Shown here in pieces: positions 62,780 to 64,000 of a DNA stretch of 64,000 nucleotides (its first letter is position 1; each line of letters begins with the position of its first letter). The translations under genes were made by a program, and so were the position numbers. The stretch comes from Hibiscus mutabilis (taxonomy: Eukaryota > Streptophyta > Magnoliopsida > Malvales > Malvaceae): positions 14,977,932 through 15,041,931 of the forward strand of contig CM033732.1 in assembly GCA_019671005.1 (NCBI GenBank), in the 5' to 3' direction. The notes below the pieces were generated by a model. The model was given only the letters and a program-made list of their open reading frames with translations, searched no databases and was not told the origin of the DNA.

Positions 62780-64000
62780 CGAACGATCAACCGAGATAGC
62801 CAAGAGGGGGTGAATTGGATTTTGAGTGATAGTGGTGGAAGCAATGGAATTTATAAGTTTGACAAAAGGATTTATAGTGGTTCGACTTTCTAACCAAAGT
62901 CTACATCCACTACATTAGCTTCCCATTAAGGATTTCCCAAATTCACTACTGAATTTCTTTTCTTTTTCCTGGCTCAAGGAGATAACCTTACAACACAAGA
63001 CTTATACCCCAAAGTCTTTTAAACCCTCTCTTACAAGAGAAATAAATAAGCAAACTAGGGAAAACCTCACAAGGATGATTGTTTGCAATTCTAAGCTCAC
63101 CCCCAAAACCTAACACTTGAACATATATAACAATTAAGCTCACAAGTGTGATCTACAAAGAAATTGACAATTAAAGCACAAAAACACTTTCCCTATGCAT
63201 GAATGTTGGTAATGTTGTTTTTGTTATTGCATAGCTGCTTGAAGGTCTCTTTTAAGTCCTCTAATGAGTTCTTGATTGTTACTAGCCGTTAGGGTTATTT
63301 TGGAGTCGTTAGGGTCTTTAATTCCAGCAATAAATGCACTTCTAGAGCAGGGCGTATTGGTACTCGGGATCTGATATCGGTACTTACCTTAAGAAAAATA
63401 GTCGTTCTAGCATTTAATACAAAGGATATCGGTACACACCCTAGGGTATCGGTACGATTGAAGCCTTACAGGTACTCTAATTGGCTAATGGATTTTAAGT
63501 TTGGGAAAGCAAAAGGGGCGTATCGGTACGGTAATGGTTGTATTAGTGGGTATCGATACCTAAGAAAGGGTATCGATACTCAAAGCCAGTTTTTCACACT
63601 TTAGCTATTTAAAATCATTTTAAATATATCAAAAACCTTTTGAAAGCCTTTCAAACATATTTTTCAAGTTAATGGACTTTTGAAATATTTTTGCAAATTA
63701 GTTTAAGTCCAAAAACATTTTTCTTTTAGTTATATCAAAATCAAATATCTCAACAATCTCCCATTTTTTGATATAACGAAACCACTTAAAAATTATTTTT
63801 GTGAAAACTTCCCCTTAGGAAAATATTTTTAGAAAAAGAGAATATTTTGAAAATATTTAAAGCTTCCCCTTTTCTTTTTGAAATTGAATTTTTCAAGCAT
63901 ATCTCTTCCCTTTTTGTTATATCAAAAATAATTTCAAAACTAAGTTTGAAATCACATTAAGTTCAAAGACACCAAATGTTGAAATTAAGTACCAATTGAT
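62780..64000. mobile_element. Start of an unclassified retroelement-like repeat
   Basis: Begins near ATAGCCAAGAGGGGGTGAAT and later has CAATCTCCCATTTTTTGATA, phrases I associate with plant LTR-element ends. It carries seven GTAYCGRTAC-like sites at 63354-63579. It runs off the window and shows no coding region. Confidence 0.45.

Overview
This window is nuclear DNA of a flowering plant. It has GT-AG introns, AT-rich intergenic DNA and dense nested LTR retrotransposons. A cotton-like (Malvaceae, Gossypium) source is my best guess from the style of the gag and LTR sequences; it is not proven. Only two host genes are visible, both on the + strand. At the left edge is the 3' part of an intact-looking DHHC S-acyltransferase (PAT16-like, 235-1644). 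At 42514-51038 is an eight-exon mitochondrial m-AAA protease gene (FTSH3/FTSH10 type). It keeps its splice sites but carries two frameshifting deletions, one in-frame stop and a lost pore-loop aromatic, so I call it a pseudogene.

Layout. 3080-6726: decayed Ty1/copia element (- strand) with a tRNA-iMet primer site. 6829-8956 plus 25501-25998: one LTR element (- strand), split by a later insertion, that carries an intron-less phosphoglucomutase fragment. 8957-25495: the insertion that split it, a 16.5-kb element with ~3-kb LTRs, a gag-like region (DUF7745-type) and no visible pol, so TR-GAG-like. Its gag is itself interrupted at 15619-17516 by a solo-LTR-like unit. 28180-38923: Athila-like gypsy element with perfect TTAAT target duplications, a tRNA-Asp-type primer site, decayed gag/pol and an extra 3' reading-frame region. 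39020-41090: 5'-truncated LINE (+ strand). 43127-46665: a small LTR element inside FTSH intron 3 whose pol has been replaced by fused, intron-less fragments of three host genes: a polypyrimidine-tract-binding protein, a PRP2-type DEAH helicase and the succinyl-CoA ligase beta subunit. 52422-61103: chromovirus-like element with TTAAA target duplications and LTRs full of a palindromic decamer. 61104-64000: small fragments (copia RT piece, telomere-like tract) and the start of another repeat rich in the same decamer.

The two most notable themes are (1) two separate LTR elements on the - strand that carry host cDNA fragments and share a small protein module (D-D-P-Y-R/G-F-R-L-L-L-M-A-K), and (2) dense arrays of the decamer GTAYCGRTAC in two apparently unrelated repeat families. 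All retroelement coding regions are broken. Coordinates of host exons and of LTRs with target duplications are base-accurate by reading; boundaries inside decayed elements are approximate.
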